56,489 nucleotides of DNA from an uncultured Chlorobiaceae bacterium (GTDB lineage: Bacteria; Bacteroidota; Chlorobiia; Chlorobiales; Chlorobiaceae): positions 1 through 56,489 of the forward strand of contig CAINOC010000029.1 of NCBI GenBank assembly GCA_903851385.1, in the 5' to 3' direction. Every line of letters begins with the position of its first letter. The first letter of the stretch is position 1. A program made the position numbers and the translations under genes. The notes under the pieces are model-generated. The model saw nothing but the letters and a program-made list of their open reading frames with translations, searched no databases and was not told the DNA's origin. Below, one piece after another: positions 8,129 through 20,098 of this stretch.

Positions 8129-8455
8129 GAGTATTAAGGGTTATTCTGTTCAAGGAGCAAAGGTAATATCATGAACTTCATGCTTTGTTCTTCAAAGATA
8201 CCATAAAAGGAGTAATTGACATACGCTTACGGTTTATCATTGAAGAGCGTTTGCATTTGAAGGCAGCCATTTCAGCACCGGGAGATGTTATATACTATAG
8301 GGTCATAAATTGTTCCTCTTCACTCTATGATTCATCGGATTGTCAATCTTTGGCAAAACCTCCGTTTTGGGGTTGCGTGTGTGGGATGAATTACTATTTT
8401 GACAGTGCGTTACAGATGATGATGATCGTTTTTATATGCTCTTAACAAGGATACT
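8129..8455. other. Gap without a supported gene
   Basis: 327 bases between two divergent membrane-protein genes. A plus-strand frame across 8185-8445 has no recognisable family and no convincing ribosome site. A TTGACA hexamer at 8399-8404 could be a -35 element for the DUF2721 gene, but no clear -10 follows at the right distance. Confidence 0.35.
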
Positions 8456-8935
8456 ATGTCAGTTACTTCATTCAGGGAGCTTGTCCCTATTCTTCAGACC
8501 GCAATCGGGCCGATGATTCTTATTTCCGGCCTTGGTCTTCTTCTTCTGACCATGACCAACCGCCTTGGTCGTGTTATTGACCGGTCAAGATCACTGCTTG
8601 ATGATCTGGAGTCAAATTCTGAGTCCTATGTTCTGCGAATAAACAGGGAGGTGGCTATTCTGTGGAAGCGGGCACGGTATATCCGTGTTGCTATTCTGCT
8701 TGCCTGTGTGACCTGTTTTGGAGCTTCATTGCTTATTATCATGCTGTTTCTCAGTGCTCTGGTCAATATAGACCTGCCTATGGTCTTATCGGCTGTATTT
8801 ATCGGCAGTATGCTCTGTTTAAGCACGTCACTGCTCTTTTTCTTCCTTGATGTGAATATGAATCTTGCAGCATTCAGAATAGAGATGGAGAGCCACGACA
8901 AAAAAAGGCTTATTCTTGAGAAAAAAGGATACTGA
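8456..8935 (+). CDS. DUF2721 membrane protein
   Basis: A 159-residue protein with three predicted helices (about 15-35, 78-100 and 108-132). The DUF2721 features are visible: an IGPMILISGLGLLLLTMTNRL start and a conserved NRLGRVIDRSR loop. Function is unknown across the family. The C-terminal end is charged. The gene is convergent with the Xer recombinase gene, with 25 bases between their stops. Confidence 0.75.
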   Translation: MSVTSFRELVPILQTAIGPMILISGLGLLLLTMTNRLGRVIDRSRSLLDDLESNSESYVLRINREVAILWKRARYIRVAILLACVTCFGASLLIIMLFLSALVNIDLPMVLSAVFIGSMLCLSTSLLFFFLDVNMNLAAFRIEMESHDKKRLILEKKGY

Positions 8936-8960
8936 ACAAAAAGCACATCGCACTCCTCTC

Positions 8961-9923
8961 TCATCCCCTCGGATGAAAGGTTTTATGGACCTCCTTGATG
9001 AAGGATCTGTCGATATGCGTGTAAATCTGTGTCGTGACAATCGAACTGTGACCGAGCATCTCCTGAACGGCGCGCAGGTCGGCCCCGCCTTCAAGAAGAT
9101 GGGTCGCAAAAGTATGGCGGAATGTATGCGGGCTGATATTTTTTTCAATTGCTGCAAGTTGAGCATAGTGCTGCACCATTGAATATATGGCCATCCTTGA
9201 CAGCTTTTTCCCCCTCGAATTAAGAAATATATAGTCGTCCGAGTCTCCCTTCACCAGCGACAGGCGAAGCCCCTGCCGGTATTGATTTATCCACTTTACA
9301 GCGGAGTCACCGACCGGTACGAGCCTCTCTTTCGATCCCTTTCCGAAAATCCTTACAAACCCTGCTTCCAGATAAAGACTCTGCTGCTGTATGTTCACAA
9401 GTTCGCTCACCCTGACGCCGGTTGCATACAGCAGTTCAAGCAATGCCTTGTCTCTTGAAGCATATTTGCTTTGAGCGGCAGTGCCGAGAGGCGCTTCAAG
9501 GATGCGCATGGTTTCCTCAACAGTCAAAACGGTAGGGAGGTATCTGGCCTGCTTTGGAAGATGGATGGTTTCCGCCGGGTTGGTATCAAGCGCACGTTCG
9601 ATAACCAGAAATTTGTGAAATGATCGTATGGCCGATATGTTTCTGGCCATCGAACTTGCCTCAAGTCCAGTCTCATAAAGTTCGCTGATGAACCGCTCGA
9701 TATGATTGGCACTTATGCCATTCATATCGAGGACGCTCTCCTGAATGAAGAGGAGATAGCGCTTGAGGTCGTTGCTGTAGGACTCCCTTGTGTTTTGCGA
9801 AAAGTTGCGCTCAATCAGCATATAATTCAGGAAATTCTCAAGAGCGATCCTGAACTGGCTATGCAGCGAGTCCATCTGAAGACGGTCTGGTTTTACGCAA
9901 TCGTTGACAGAATCCGCCATCAA
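8961..9923 (-). CDS. XerC/XerD-type tyrosine recombinase
   Basis: A 320-residue site-specific recombinase of the Xer class, expected to resolve chromosome dimers at dif. The N-terminal SAM-like domain has FLNYMLIERNFSQNTRESY. Catalytic residues are visible: Arg in TGVRVSEL, Lys in FGKGSKER, H266-x-x-R269 (HTFRH), H292 (LGH) and the nucleophile Y301. The frame overlaps the end of rsmB by 65 bases; starting at the second Met (9875) would reduce this to 17. The full Xer layout and lack of phage neighbours argue against an integrase. XerC versus XerD cannot be settled here. Confidence 0.88.
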   Translation of the reverse strand: MMADSVNDCVKPDRLQMDSLHSQFRIALENFLNYMLIERNFSQNTRESYSNDLKRYLLFIQESVLDMNGISANHIERFISELYETGLEASSMARNISAIRSFHKFLVIERALDTNPAETIHLPKQARYLPTVLTVEETMRILEAPLGTAAQSKYASRDKALLELLYATGVRVSELVNIQQQSLYLEAGFVRIFGKGSKERLVPVGDSAVKWINQYRQGLRLSLVKGDSDDYIFLNSRGKKLSRMAIYSMVQHYAQLAAIEKNISPHTFRHTFATHLLEGGADLRAVQEMLGHSSIVTTQIYTHIDRSFIKEVHKTFHPRG

Positions 9924-11217
9924 AACCCGGATGCATGCCGGGCAGGGTTAGTATGGCGCCCTTGCTCTCCTGGTTTTGTCTGAATACATCAGGGATACTC
10001 TGATTTTCTGTGTCCACTGCAAAATCAGGATGACGAAGGAGAAAAGCCTCAATCTGCAGAGTATTCTCTTCAGGCTCGATGGAGCAGGTGGCATAAACAA
10101 GAATACCGCCTTCGTCCAGAAGTACGGCGGCATGGTCAAGCAGTTCCGCCTGCAGCGTCAGGAGCTGCTGTAACGTTGCGGGGGTCAGTTTCCAGCGCAG
10201 TTCAGCACGCCGCCCCAAAACTCCGGTTCCACTGCAGGGTACATCAAGCAAAATGCTGTCAGGTCGTTTTTCAGGCATGTAGGTTCTGGCGTCAGCGACT
10301 GCAGTGGTGATGATGGTTATACCGAGGGCACGGGAATGGCTCTCTGTCTTCAACAGTTTCTGCTCATAAAGGTCCAGAGAGGTGAGTTTTCCCTGGTTCT
10401 GCATCAGTTCAGCCATGAAAGTTGATTTTCCCCCTGGCGCTGCACAGAGGTCAAGCACCGTGCTTCCTGGTCGAGGGTTAAGCAACAGGCAGGCAAGTGC
10501 CTGTGTGGGGTTCTGAACAGTACAGAGTCCTTCAGTTACGGCAGGCTCAAAGCTGTTGAAATCCTTCGAAAGAAAGAAGTTTTTAATTCCGCACTCTTCA
10601 TGCGCTGCAGCCTCAAGCAGTGGGTCGGAAAAAAACTCCTTCAAGGAAGTTCTGATGCGGTTGATCCGGAATCCAAAGAGAGGGAACTGGTTATTATAGA
10701 AGAGTATAGCTTCGGTCTGTTCTTTTCCGAAGTTGCCGAGCCAGCGCTCAACCAGCCATAGCGGGTGCGAATATTTGATGGCCAGCTGCTCTTCCAGGGG
10801 TTTATCCTTCAGCCACTCTGCAAGGGCGACACTTTCCGGAGTGATCTTTCGTAAAACACCGTTGACAAGCTTCGACATCCTTTCGCCCTTGTACTTTCGG
10901 GCAAGTTTTACACATTCGTTGACAGCAGCCCAGTCGGGTACCTTGTCAAAAAAGAGAATCTGATAAGCTCCGAGGCGGAAAATATTTCTCATTACCGGTG
11001 CAGCTTTTTCAAGCTTGTGGTGGTAGAAGTGAGAGATAATGAAGTCAAGCTGACTGCGGTATCGGAGTACTCCGTTCACCAATCCCGTAGCCAGTGCGCG
11101 GTCGGTGCGGTTTAGCGTCGTGTGCTGCAGCATCCGGTGCAGGAGTTGATCTGATCTTTTGTTGTCGGTTTCAAGTGCCTGCAGGACGTTCAGAGCCAGT
11201 TCTCTTGCTGTGATCAT
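9859..11217 (-). CDS. rsmB: 16S rRNA m5C967 methyltransferase RsmB
   Basis: A 452-residue protein. Residues 1-140 are a NusB-like RNA-binding domain (ALNVLQALETDNKRSDQLLH, AVNECVKLARKYKGERMSK, VNGVLRK). The rest is a Rossmann methyltransferase with the SAM-binding loop LDLCAAPGGKSTFMAEL. It carries both RNA m5C cysteines, in LDVPCSGTG and YATCSIEPEEN. It methylates C967 (E. coli numbering) of 16S rRNA. The gene is co-directional with, and overlaps, the downstream Xer gene, so the two may share a transcript. It is divergent from the SAM riboswitch and metY. Confidence 0.92.
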   Translation of the reverse strand: MITARELALNVLQALETDNKRSDQLLHRMLQHTTLNRTDRALATGLVNGVLRYRSQLDFIISHFYHHKLEKAAPVMRNIFRLGAYQILFFDKVPDWAAVNECVKLARKYKGERMSKLVNGVLRKITPESVALAEWLKDKPLEEQLAIKYSHPLWLVERWLGNFGKEQTEAILFYNNQFPLFGFRINRIRTSLKEFFSDPLLEAAAHEECGIKNFFLSKDFNSFEPAVTEGLCTVQNPTQALACLLLNPRPGSTVLDLCAAPGGKSTFMAELMQNQGKLTSLDLYEQKLLKTESHSRALGITIITTAVADARTYMPEKRPDSILLDVPCSGTGVLGRRAELRWKLTPATLQQLLTLQAELLDHAAVLLDEGGILVYATCSIEPEENTLQIEAFLLRHPDFAVDTENQSIPDVFRQNQESKGAILTLPGMHPGFDGGFCQRLRKTRPSSDGLAA

Positions 11218-11325
11218 GGGTAATAATAAAAATCATTTACGTGCATTGCCGTCTTCAGGCTGTTTGTAAAATACTATTCCCTGTCGTAGATTAACTGAAC
11301 TAAATGTTCTTTTCAAGTTTTTAAG

Positions 11326-13918
<2,593 letters not shown>

Positions 13919-13934
<16 letters not shown>

Positions 13935-15214
13935 GTAATCTCGTCAAACCTTGTATAGTGCCGTAAGACTTCCGGCACCCTTATGTTGCCTTCCGGAGTC
14001 TGATAATGTTCAAGCAGTGATACCATCAGTCGGGAGGTCGCCAGGCCGGAACCGTTCAGGGTATGCACGAACTCCGGTTTGGACTTGCTGTCAGGTTTGA
14101 AGCGAATGTTGGCACGCCTTGCCTGGTAATCTTCAAAGTTCGAACAGCTTGATGCTTCAAGATATTTGTTTTCCGCCGGCGACCAGACTTCGATATCATA
14201 ACATTTCGTAGCGTTTGCACTGATATCTCCACTGCAGAGCAACAGTACCCGGTAAGGGATCTTCAGTGCTATGAGGATTGCCTCAGCGTTTTCACGAATT
14301 TGTTCAAGAGTTCTGTATGACTCTTCCGGCCGGGTAAACTTTACCATTTCAACTTTGTTGAACTGATGCACTCTCAGGAATCCCCTGGTATCCTTGCCAT
14401 AACTGCCCGCTTCCCGTCTGAAACAGGCTGAATAGGCAGCATAGGATATCGGCAGAGCCTTCTGATCCAGCATTTCACCCCTGTGCAGATTGGTTATCGG
14501 CACTTCTGCTGTCGGTATGGCGTAGAGGTTGTCCTCCTGCATATGGTAAACCTGATCGGCAAATTTTGGCCACTGCCCGGTTCCCCTCAGCGATTCCTGA
14601 TTGACAAAAAATGGAGGAAACACCTCGGTATATCCATGTTTCTCTGTATGCAGGTCTAGCATGAAATTGATCAGTGCGCGCTCAAGGCGCGCACCTTTTC
14701 CGATATATGCGGGAAAGCCGGCCCCGCTAACCTTTGCCCCTCGTTCAAAATCAAGGATTCCGAGGGATTTGCCAAGCTCAAGGTGGTTTTTGATCGCGAA
14801 GTTAAGACCATGCTCAAAGTTCACCGGCTCTTTGATCACCAGGTTATCCTCCGCAGAACGTCCGGCAGGTACCGAGTGGTGAAGTTTATTGGGGATACAC
14901 AGAAGAATGGTCTCAATCTCTTCTTCAATTTGGCTGAGCAGTGTGTCCATTCCTGCAATATCTTCGGAAACTCTTTTCATCTCAATAATCAGGTCTTCTC
15001 CTGATCCCTTACCGCTTTTTTTAATCTCTGCGATCTCTTTGGAGACCTTGTTTCTGAGTGCCTTCTGGTCATCAGAGTGCTGTACCAGCTCCTTGCGCTT
15101 TTTGTCAAGGGCAAGGAGCTCAGCAACTTTTGGTTCTTCGGAAGAGAGCTGGCGCCTGCGCAGCATGTCGAGTACCTCTTCCGGATTCTGACGGATAACG
15201 TTGATATCAAGCAT
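13919..15214 (-). CDS. serS: Seryl-tRNA synthetase
   Basis: A 431-residue class II synthetase that charges tRNA-Ser. The N-terminal coiled-coil arm (about residues 30-100) is rich in Lys, Glu and Ser. Motif 2 appears as [20 protein letters not shown] and motif 3 as [19 protein letters not shown]. The length and [14 protein letters not shown] start are normal. It is convergent with metX with a 16-base overlap of coding ends. It is followed upstream by yqeY on the same strand, with 20 bases between them, so the two may be one transcript. Confidence 0.95.
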
Positions 15215-15234
15215 GATGGTAAAAATGAATGAGG

Positions 15235-15693
15235 TTATGCTGAAAGCAGTGATTTGACGATCTGCTGAACCTTGGTGCCGTCAGCTTTCCCCTTCAGCGC
15301 TTTCATCGCTTCACCCATCACTTTGCCGATATCCTTCATTGATGTGGCACCTGTTTTGGTAACAACATCATGCGCAATGGCGATAACTTCATCATCGCTC
15401 ACTGGCTCAGGAAGATACTCTTCTATAACAGTAAGCTCCAAAAGTTCTGTGGCCGCAAGGTCAGGCCGGTTTCCTGCAGTGAACTGCTCAATGGCGTCGC
15501 GTCGTTTTTTTGCAATACTGACCAGTACCTCCATCTCCTGTTCTTCACTAAGAACACCTATGCCTCCAACGCGAATCGATACCTCTTTTTCAAGCAAAGC
15601 GGCCCGGATAGAGCGAATTGCATTAAGGCGGTCTTTATCGCCGCTTTTCATGGAACTTTTGAGATCCTGGTCTATTTTTTCTTTCAGACTCAT
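15235..15693 (-). CDS. yqeY: GatB/YqeY-domain protein
   Basis: A 152-residue protein equivalent to the YqeY family, which resembles the C-terminal tRNA-binding domain of the GatB amidotransferase subunit. The typical start [33 protein letters not shown] and the end [28 protein letters not shown] are present in shortened view. Its exact role is unknown; aminoacyl-tRNA handling is suggested by the fold and by the serS neighbour. It is probably cotranscribed with serS. Confidence 0.85.
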   Translation of the reverse strand: MSLKEKIDQDLKSSMKSGDKDRLNAIRSIRAALLEKEVSIRVGGIGVLSEEQEMEVLVSIAKKRRDAIEQFTAGNRPDLAATELLELTVIEEYLPEPVSDDEVIAIAHDVVTKTGATSMKDIGKVMGEAMKALKGKADGTKVQQIVKSLLSA

Positions 15694-15783
15694 AGTTGAT
15701 TATTGTTCAAATTTATTGTTTACAAAGAAGTAACTGAAAATACAGGAAAAAATGCGGCTTTCCCACAAGAGCTTTTGCATTGT

Positions 15784-16515
15784 TCACTCACTGATATCCC
15801 CGCAAACAGGCCTTATTACAAGCTCTTCAATTGAAGTTCGTTGCGTCGTCAGGTACGCCTGCACTATTGGAACTGAAATATCCTCAGGCATCATCATCAC
15901 GTTTTTTACCGTATCAGGAACTTCACCCCACATCGGGGTATAGACTGCTCCAGGCATCACATTGGTGATCTTGACATTACAGGTTTTTGCGTAGAGGCGT
16001 ATTGTCTCCACCAATCCTTTCTGGCCAAACTTCGACATCGAGTAGAGCGAAGAGCTCTTGAATGCGGTTTCCGCGGCAATCGAGGTAATAAAGAAAATAT
16101 GACCCGATCGCTGCTTTTCCATCACAACAAAGACTTTTTGCGTCAGAAAAAAAGTGCCTTTCAGGTTTGTAGCCATGGTATAATCAAAATCTTCCTCCGT
16201 CATTTCGCCTAAAGCCTTAAATCGTCCAACACCTGCATTATTGACCAGACAGTCAATGGTGCCGTAATGTTCCATCGTTGTCGTAACGAGCCGGTCAACC
16301 TCGGTTATATCGGCAATGTCTGTTTGAATAATATCCGTTTCTGTTCCATAAGAGCGGCACTCGGTTGCAACAGATTCAAGATCCGATAAAGTTCTGGAGG
16401 CGAGGATCAGTAAAGGTTCAAAGTCGTTATTGTTGACTGCAGCTTTCGCAAAATCAAGTGCAATGCTCTTGCCGATTCCTTTTCCGGCACCGGTGATGAT
16501 GATAATCTGTTTCAT
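15784..16515 (-). CDS. Sepiapterin reductase, Chlorobium type (SDR family)
   Basis: A 243-residue short-chain dehydrogenase. The NADP-binding G9xxxG13xG15, the NNAG motif and the catalytic S145, Y158 and K162 are present. The overall sequence (RFKALGEMTEEDFDYTM, TNLKGTFFLTQ, VMPGAVYTPMWG, MMMPEDISVPIVQAYL) closely follows the C. tepidum sepiapterin reductase as I remember it. That enzyme reduces 6-pyruvoyl-tetrahydropterin side chains to give L-threo-biopterin, the aglycone of limipterin-type pterin glycosides. No other pterin gene is adjacent. If the family memory is wrong, it would still be a pterin- or ketone-reducing SDR. Confidence 0.85.
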   Translation of the reverse strand: MKQIIIITGAGKGIGKSIALDFAKAAVNNNDFEPLLILASRTLSDLESVATECRSYGTETDIIQTDIADITEVDRLVTTTMEHYGTIDCLVNNAGVGRFKALGEMTEEDFDYTMATNLKGTFFLTQKVFVVMEKQRSGHIFFITSIAAETAFKSSSLYSMSKFGQKGLVETIRLYAKTCNVKITNVMPGAVYTPMWGEVPDTVKNVMMMPEDISVPIVQAYLTTQRTSIEELVIRPVCGDISE

Positions 16516-16729
16516 TGTGAGTAAATAAAATTAATATATGTCAGGTATGGTAAAGATGATCTCAGTCTACTGTAACGCTTAAGAAAAGTAATGTGATAGT
16601 GTTATTACTTATTAGGATGAAATAATTCAGGATTAATATATATATTACGACTGTAATTGATCTGATTCAACACACTTCAGCTATAGTGCAGTTGTCTCTC
16701 TTTATAAGAGATAAATCATAATATTTATT

Positions 16730-16987
16730 ATGGCAATAAGTAAAGTTAAATGGTTTGATGGTAAAAAAGGGTATGGGTTCCTTTTGAATCCAGAAGGTGG
16801 GGAGGACATATTTGTCCATTATTCTGCTATCCAGTCTGATCAGAGCTTCAAAGTACTGAATCAGGATGCAGAAGTTAATTTCGAGCTTGATACAACCCAA
16901 AAGGGACTGCAGGCAAAAAATGTCCGGGAAGTTTCTGCAAATGACTCTTCAGCAGTCTCTTCTCTGCCTCAGGATTCATTTTTTTAG
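16730..16987 (+). CDS. Cold-shock-domain protein
   Basis: An 85-residue single cold-shock domain. RNP1 is KGYGFL (residues 13-18) and RNP2 is DIFVHY (26-31). The N-terminal MAISKVKWFDGKKGYGF is canonical. The last 15 residues form a Ser/Asp-rich tail beyond the normal 67-70-residue fold. These proteins bind single-stranded RNA and DNA. The 5' region is AT-rich, with a small TCTCT/AGAGA hairpin (about 16697-16711) just before the start that could affect translation. It is a monocistronic gene. Confidence 0.9.
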   Translation: MAISKVKWFDGKKGYGFLLNPEGGEDIFVHYSAIQSDQSFKVLNQDAEVNFELDTTQKGLQAKNVREVSANDSSAVSSLPQDSFF

Positions 16988-17011
16988 CCCGTCGAGGCCT
17001 GACTGCATGAA

Positions 17012-17680
17012 TTAAAGAAGTGAGCGTTCCCGAAAACTGAACCATTCTGATCTTGCAATAATGACATGATCCAGAAGGTCGATCTGAATGATTGCGCTTG
17101 CCTCTTTAAGCAGAGTGGTTACTTGTTTGTCGGCATTGCTGGGTTCAACGTCACCCGAAGGGTGGTTATGGACGAGGATGATTGCGTGAGTACTTTCCCT
17201 GATTGCTGACTTGAACACCTCTCGGGGGTGGATAAGTGCGGCATTGAGTGTGCCGACAGAAACCAGTTCAGGTTTAATAATCTGGTTTTTCGTGTTCAGG
17301 TGCAGGACGAAAAGGTGCTCCTTGGTTTCATCCGGTATTCTGCCAGTCATATATTCAACCACGTCCTTTGCCGCCTTGATTTTTTTGTTGAAATTTCGTG
17401 CATAATGCAGCCGTTTGTTCAGTTCAAAAACAGCAATGATCTGCATTGCTTTCACTTTGCCGATTCCCCTTATTTTTTGAAGATCCCCTAATGATGTATC
17501 GGCAAGCTTTTCCAGTCTGAACTCACTGATGATTTCATTGCAGGTATCAACAATATTAAGGTTTCTTGATCCTGAGCGCAAGATCAATGCAAGTAATTCC
17601 GCAGGACTTAGTGAAGCTGGTCCACTCCGAAGAAACCGCTCTCTTGGTCGGTTTTCAGGATCAATATCATGGAGCCGCAT
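17012..17680 (-). CDS. radC: RadC-family JAMM-domain protein
   Basis: Starting at the ATG at 17680 gives [20 protein letters not shown], the usual RadC start, and 222 residues; the frame is open to 17800 without homology-like sequence. A helix-hairpin-helix region ([18 protein letters not shown]) precedes the JAMM/MPN metal site [14 protein letters not shown]. Its biochemical role is unclear; the historical DNA-repair assignment is disputed. It is convergent with the cold-shock gene, with 24 bases between them. Confidence 0.85.
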   Translation of the reverse strand: MRLHDIDPENRPRERFLRSGPASLSPAELLALILRSGSRNLNIVDTCNEIISEFRLEKLADTSLGDLQKIRGIGKVKAMQIIAVFELNKRLHYARNFNKKIKAAKDVVEYMTGRIPDETKEHLFVLHLNTKNQIIKPELVSVGTLNAALIHPREVFKSAIRESTHAIILVHNHPSGDVEPSNADKQVTTLLKEASAIIQIDLLDHVIIARSEWFSFRERSLL

Positions 17681-17843
17681 AATTGTGGTTTTTAATGCAA
17701 TAAAAGCGTAATAACTCAAGATACAGAAACGGGGCAGTATCGAAACTACTTTCTTGCATATTTCTTCGGTTTTCAAAAGAAAAACCAAAGTATACAGCAC
17801 AATTAGGAAAGGAATCGTAAAGTGCTTGTTTCAAAAATAAGCG

Positions 17844-17866
17844 GCAGCATCGCTCCGATGCTGCCT
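17844..17866 (-). terminator. Terminator of the ilv-leu-cimA cluster
   Basis: A perfect ten-pair stem (17844-17853 with 17857-17866) and three-base loop. On the minus strand it is followed by CGCTTATTTTTG. It lies 16 bases beyond the cimA stop and closes the branched-chain cluster. Confidence 0.8.
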
Positions 17867-17881
17867 GAAAATCCGAGAGGG

Positions 17882-19492
17882 TTATGCCTGAGAAGTTTTC
17901 TCTGGCAGTGGTGCTGAAGCCTTAAGGGTAAACAGGTGATAGTTCATGCTGTCCTGGAGTGCATGGAGGCTTGCTTGGATGATGTTGGTCGATACACCGA
18001 CAGTTCCCCATGTATAGCGGCCATTGCTGGACTCTATCAGTACTCGTACTTTGGCGCTGGTTCCCCGTTTTTCTTCGAGAACACGGACTTTGTAGTCGAC
18101 CAATTTGATGCTCTTGATTTCAGGATAGAAATGGATAAGCGCCTTGCGGAGAGCCTTATCCAGCGCATTGACAGGCCCGTCACCATCGGCGGCAATATGC
18201 TCTATCTCTTCGCCAACCTTGACCTTGAGCACTGCCTGATCGACATTTCTGGCATTTTTACTTGATTCAATATGCACTTTTGTCTCAAGAACCTCGAAGA
18301 ACGGCTTGAAGTTGCCGAGTTCTTTGTGCAGGATCAGCTCAAAAGAGGCTTCAGCCCCGTCAAACTGATAGCCTTCGTGTTCAAGTTCTTTAATATGGTG
18401 GACTATGTTTTTAAACAGCTCGCTTTTGTCAGGGATGCTGATGCCGAGCTCATGAGCCTTGTAGCGGATGTTGCTTTGACCTGCAAGCTCTGAAACAAGA
18501 ACCCGTTGGCGGTTTCCTACGAGCGCCGGATCGATATGCTCGTAAAGCGAACTCTCTTTCATAACGGCGCTGACATGAATACCGCCTTTGTGGGCAAAAG
18601 CTGATTTTCCAACAAAGGGGGCCCTGGTATTCGAAGGCATATTCAGAATTTCATAGACGAACTTCGAAAGGGAAGTAAGCTGATTGAGATGCTGCACGTT
18701 GGAGAATGAACGATGAAGTTTCAGCATGATATTGGGAATAATGCTGATAAGGTTGGCGTTACCGCATCGTTCACCGATACCGTTGATGGTTCCCTGTATA
18801 TGGGTCGCACCCGCCGTGACGGCGGCAATGGCATTTGCCACAGCCAGATCGCTGTCGTTGTGGCTGTGAATGCCTACAGGTACTCCTGTAACAGCAATAA
18901 CCTGTGTTACAGCTTCGGTAACTTCGTGGGGCAGTGAGCCGCCGTTGGTGTCGCAGAGCACAATTCGTGAAGCCCCGCCCTGAACCGCTGAAAGTAGCAT
19001 TTTCAGGGAAAAATCGCGGTCGTCTTTGAAGCCGTCAAAAAAATGTTCAGCATCAAAAAAAACTTCCCGTCCCTGCGCTTTAAGGAAGGCGACAGAACGG
19101 TATATCAATTCGGCATTTTCATCGTCCGAAATGCCGAGGCTTTTTACTGAATGGGCTTTCCAGGTTTTGCCAAAGATGGTGATGACCTGGGTTTCAGATT
19201 GAAGCAAACCGAGCAGATTAGGATCGCTTTCAACGGTTGCTACCGTTCTGGCTGTCGAACCGAATGAGCAGAGTTTTGCATTCTTGAGTTTAAGAAGTCG
19301 GGCCTTTATGAAAAACTCTTCGTCTTTAGGATTACTGCTTGGCCATCCACCTTCGATATAGTCCATGCCGAACTCATCAAGCTTTTCAGCAATAAGAAGC
19401 TTGTCCTGTACCGACAGGTTGATATGCTCACCTTGAGTGCCATCACGCAGAGTGGTGTCGTATAGCTCAATTGGCTTTGTGGTAACAGTCAT
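17882..19492 (-). CDS. cimA: (R)-citramalate synthase CimA
   Basis: A 536-residue DRE-TIM enzyme that condenses pyruvate with acetyl-CoA to (R)-citramalate, the first step of the threonine-independent isoleucine pathway. The active-site DTTLRDGTQGEHINLS, the EGGWPSSNPKDEEFF segment specific to this branch, and the metal-binding HSHNDSDLAVAN are visible. A C-terminal LeuA-type allosteric domain (about residues 400-520) is likely to sense isoleucine. It differs from the leuA paralog in the same cluster ([12 protein letters not shown] there). It is last in the cluster, four bases after leuD. Confidence 0.9.
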   Translation of the reverse strand: MTVTTKPIELYDTTLRDGTQGEHINLSVQDKLLIAEKLDEFGMDYIEGGWPSSNPKDEEFFIKARLLKLKNAKLCSFGSTARTVATVESDPNLLGLLQSETQVITIFGKTWKAHSVKSLGISDDENAELIYRSVAFLKAQGREVFFDAEHFFDGFKDDRDFSLKMLLSAVQGGASRIVLCDTNGGSLPHEVTEAVTQVIAVTGVPVGIHSHNDSDLAVANAIAAVTAGATHIQGTINGIGERCGNANLISIIPNIMLKLHRSFSNVQHLNQLTSLSKFVYEILNMPSNTRAPFVGKSAFAHKGGIHVSAVMKESSLYEHIDPALVGNRQRVLVSELAGQSNIRYKAHELGISIPDKSELFKNIVHHIKELEHEGYQFDGAEASFELILHKELGNFKPFFEVLETKVHIESSKNARNVDQAVLKVKVGEEIEHIAADGDGPVNALDKALRKALIHFYPEIKSIKLVDYKVRVLEEKRGTSAKVRVLIESSNGRYTWGTVGVSTNIIQASLHALQDSMNYHLFTLKASAPLPEKTSQA

Positions 19493-19495
19493 AAA

Positions 19496-20062
19496 TCAGC
19501 TCTGGGCCATTAAATTTTCCTGCCTTGCATAAGCGAATATGCCTCCGGCCTCGACGATGCTGAAGACGTCGCCAAGGGGATTGAGGGTGTAGGTGACCTT
19601 GCGGGTCAGGTTTTCGATGGTGCTCTGTGCAACATCGATTTTAAGGTCATCACCGGTATTGATGAGCTGGTTGAGATGCTCTGAGGTTTCGTAGGGAATG
19701 AGAAACCCCCCATCGACAGAGTTGCGGTAAAAAATTCTAGCGTATGACTCGGCGATAATGGCTTTGATGCCTGCAACCTTCAGGGCGAAGGGGGCGTGCT
19801 CTCTGGAGGAGCCGCAGCCGAAGTTTGGCCCGGCTATGATGATGGTATAGTCCGACGCAAAAGTACCTTCCTCGATGAACGGAATATTGCCCTCGGGAAG
19901 TCCTCCCTGCTCTGGCGGTACACCTGAAAGGGCATACTTCCCGTATAATTTTACCTCTTCAGGATTGGAGAGGCTGTACACAAGATGCTCGGCCGGAATG
20001 ATCTGGTCGGTATCAATATTTTTGCCTAAAACATAGGCTTTTCCTTGAATGACTTTTTCCAT
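19496..20062 (-). CDS. leuD: 3-isopropylmalate/citramalate isomerase small subunit LeuD
   Basis: A 188-residue swivelling-domain subunit of the LeuCD hydrolyase. YVLGKNIDTDQIIPAEHL and GPNFGCGSSREHAPFALK are the substrate-recognition motifs. With LeuC it isomerises 2-isopropylmalate to 3-isopropylmalate. In the citramalate route the same complex probably also isomerises citramalate, since only one leuCD pair is present beside both cimA and leuA. The C-terminus extends slightly beyond the core. It sits between leuC (36 bases) and cimA. Confidence 0.92.
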   Translation of the reverse strand: MEKVIQGKAYVLGKNIDTDQIIPAEHLVYSLSNPEEVKLYGKYALSGVPPEQGGLPEGNIPFIEEGTFASDYTIIIAGPNFGCGSSREHAPFALKVAGIKAIIAESYARIFYRNSVDGGFLIPYETSEHLNQLINTGDDLKIDVAQSTIENLTRKVTYTLNPLGDVFSIVEAGGIFAYARQENLMAQS

Positions 20063-20098
20063 TTGCGTATACCAAGTAAGTTAGTCCATTTATGCCGT

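Noticed and set aside
8961-9923. Phage or island integrase
   Set aside because: The protein has the full Xer layout and overlaps rsmB; no attachment-site duplication, tRNA target or phage gene is nearby.
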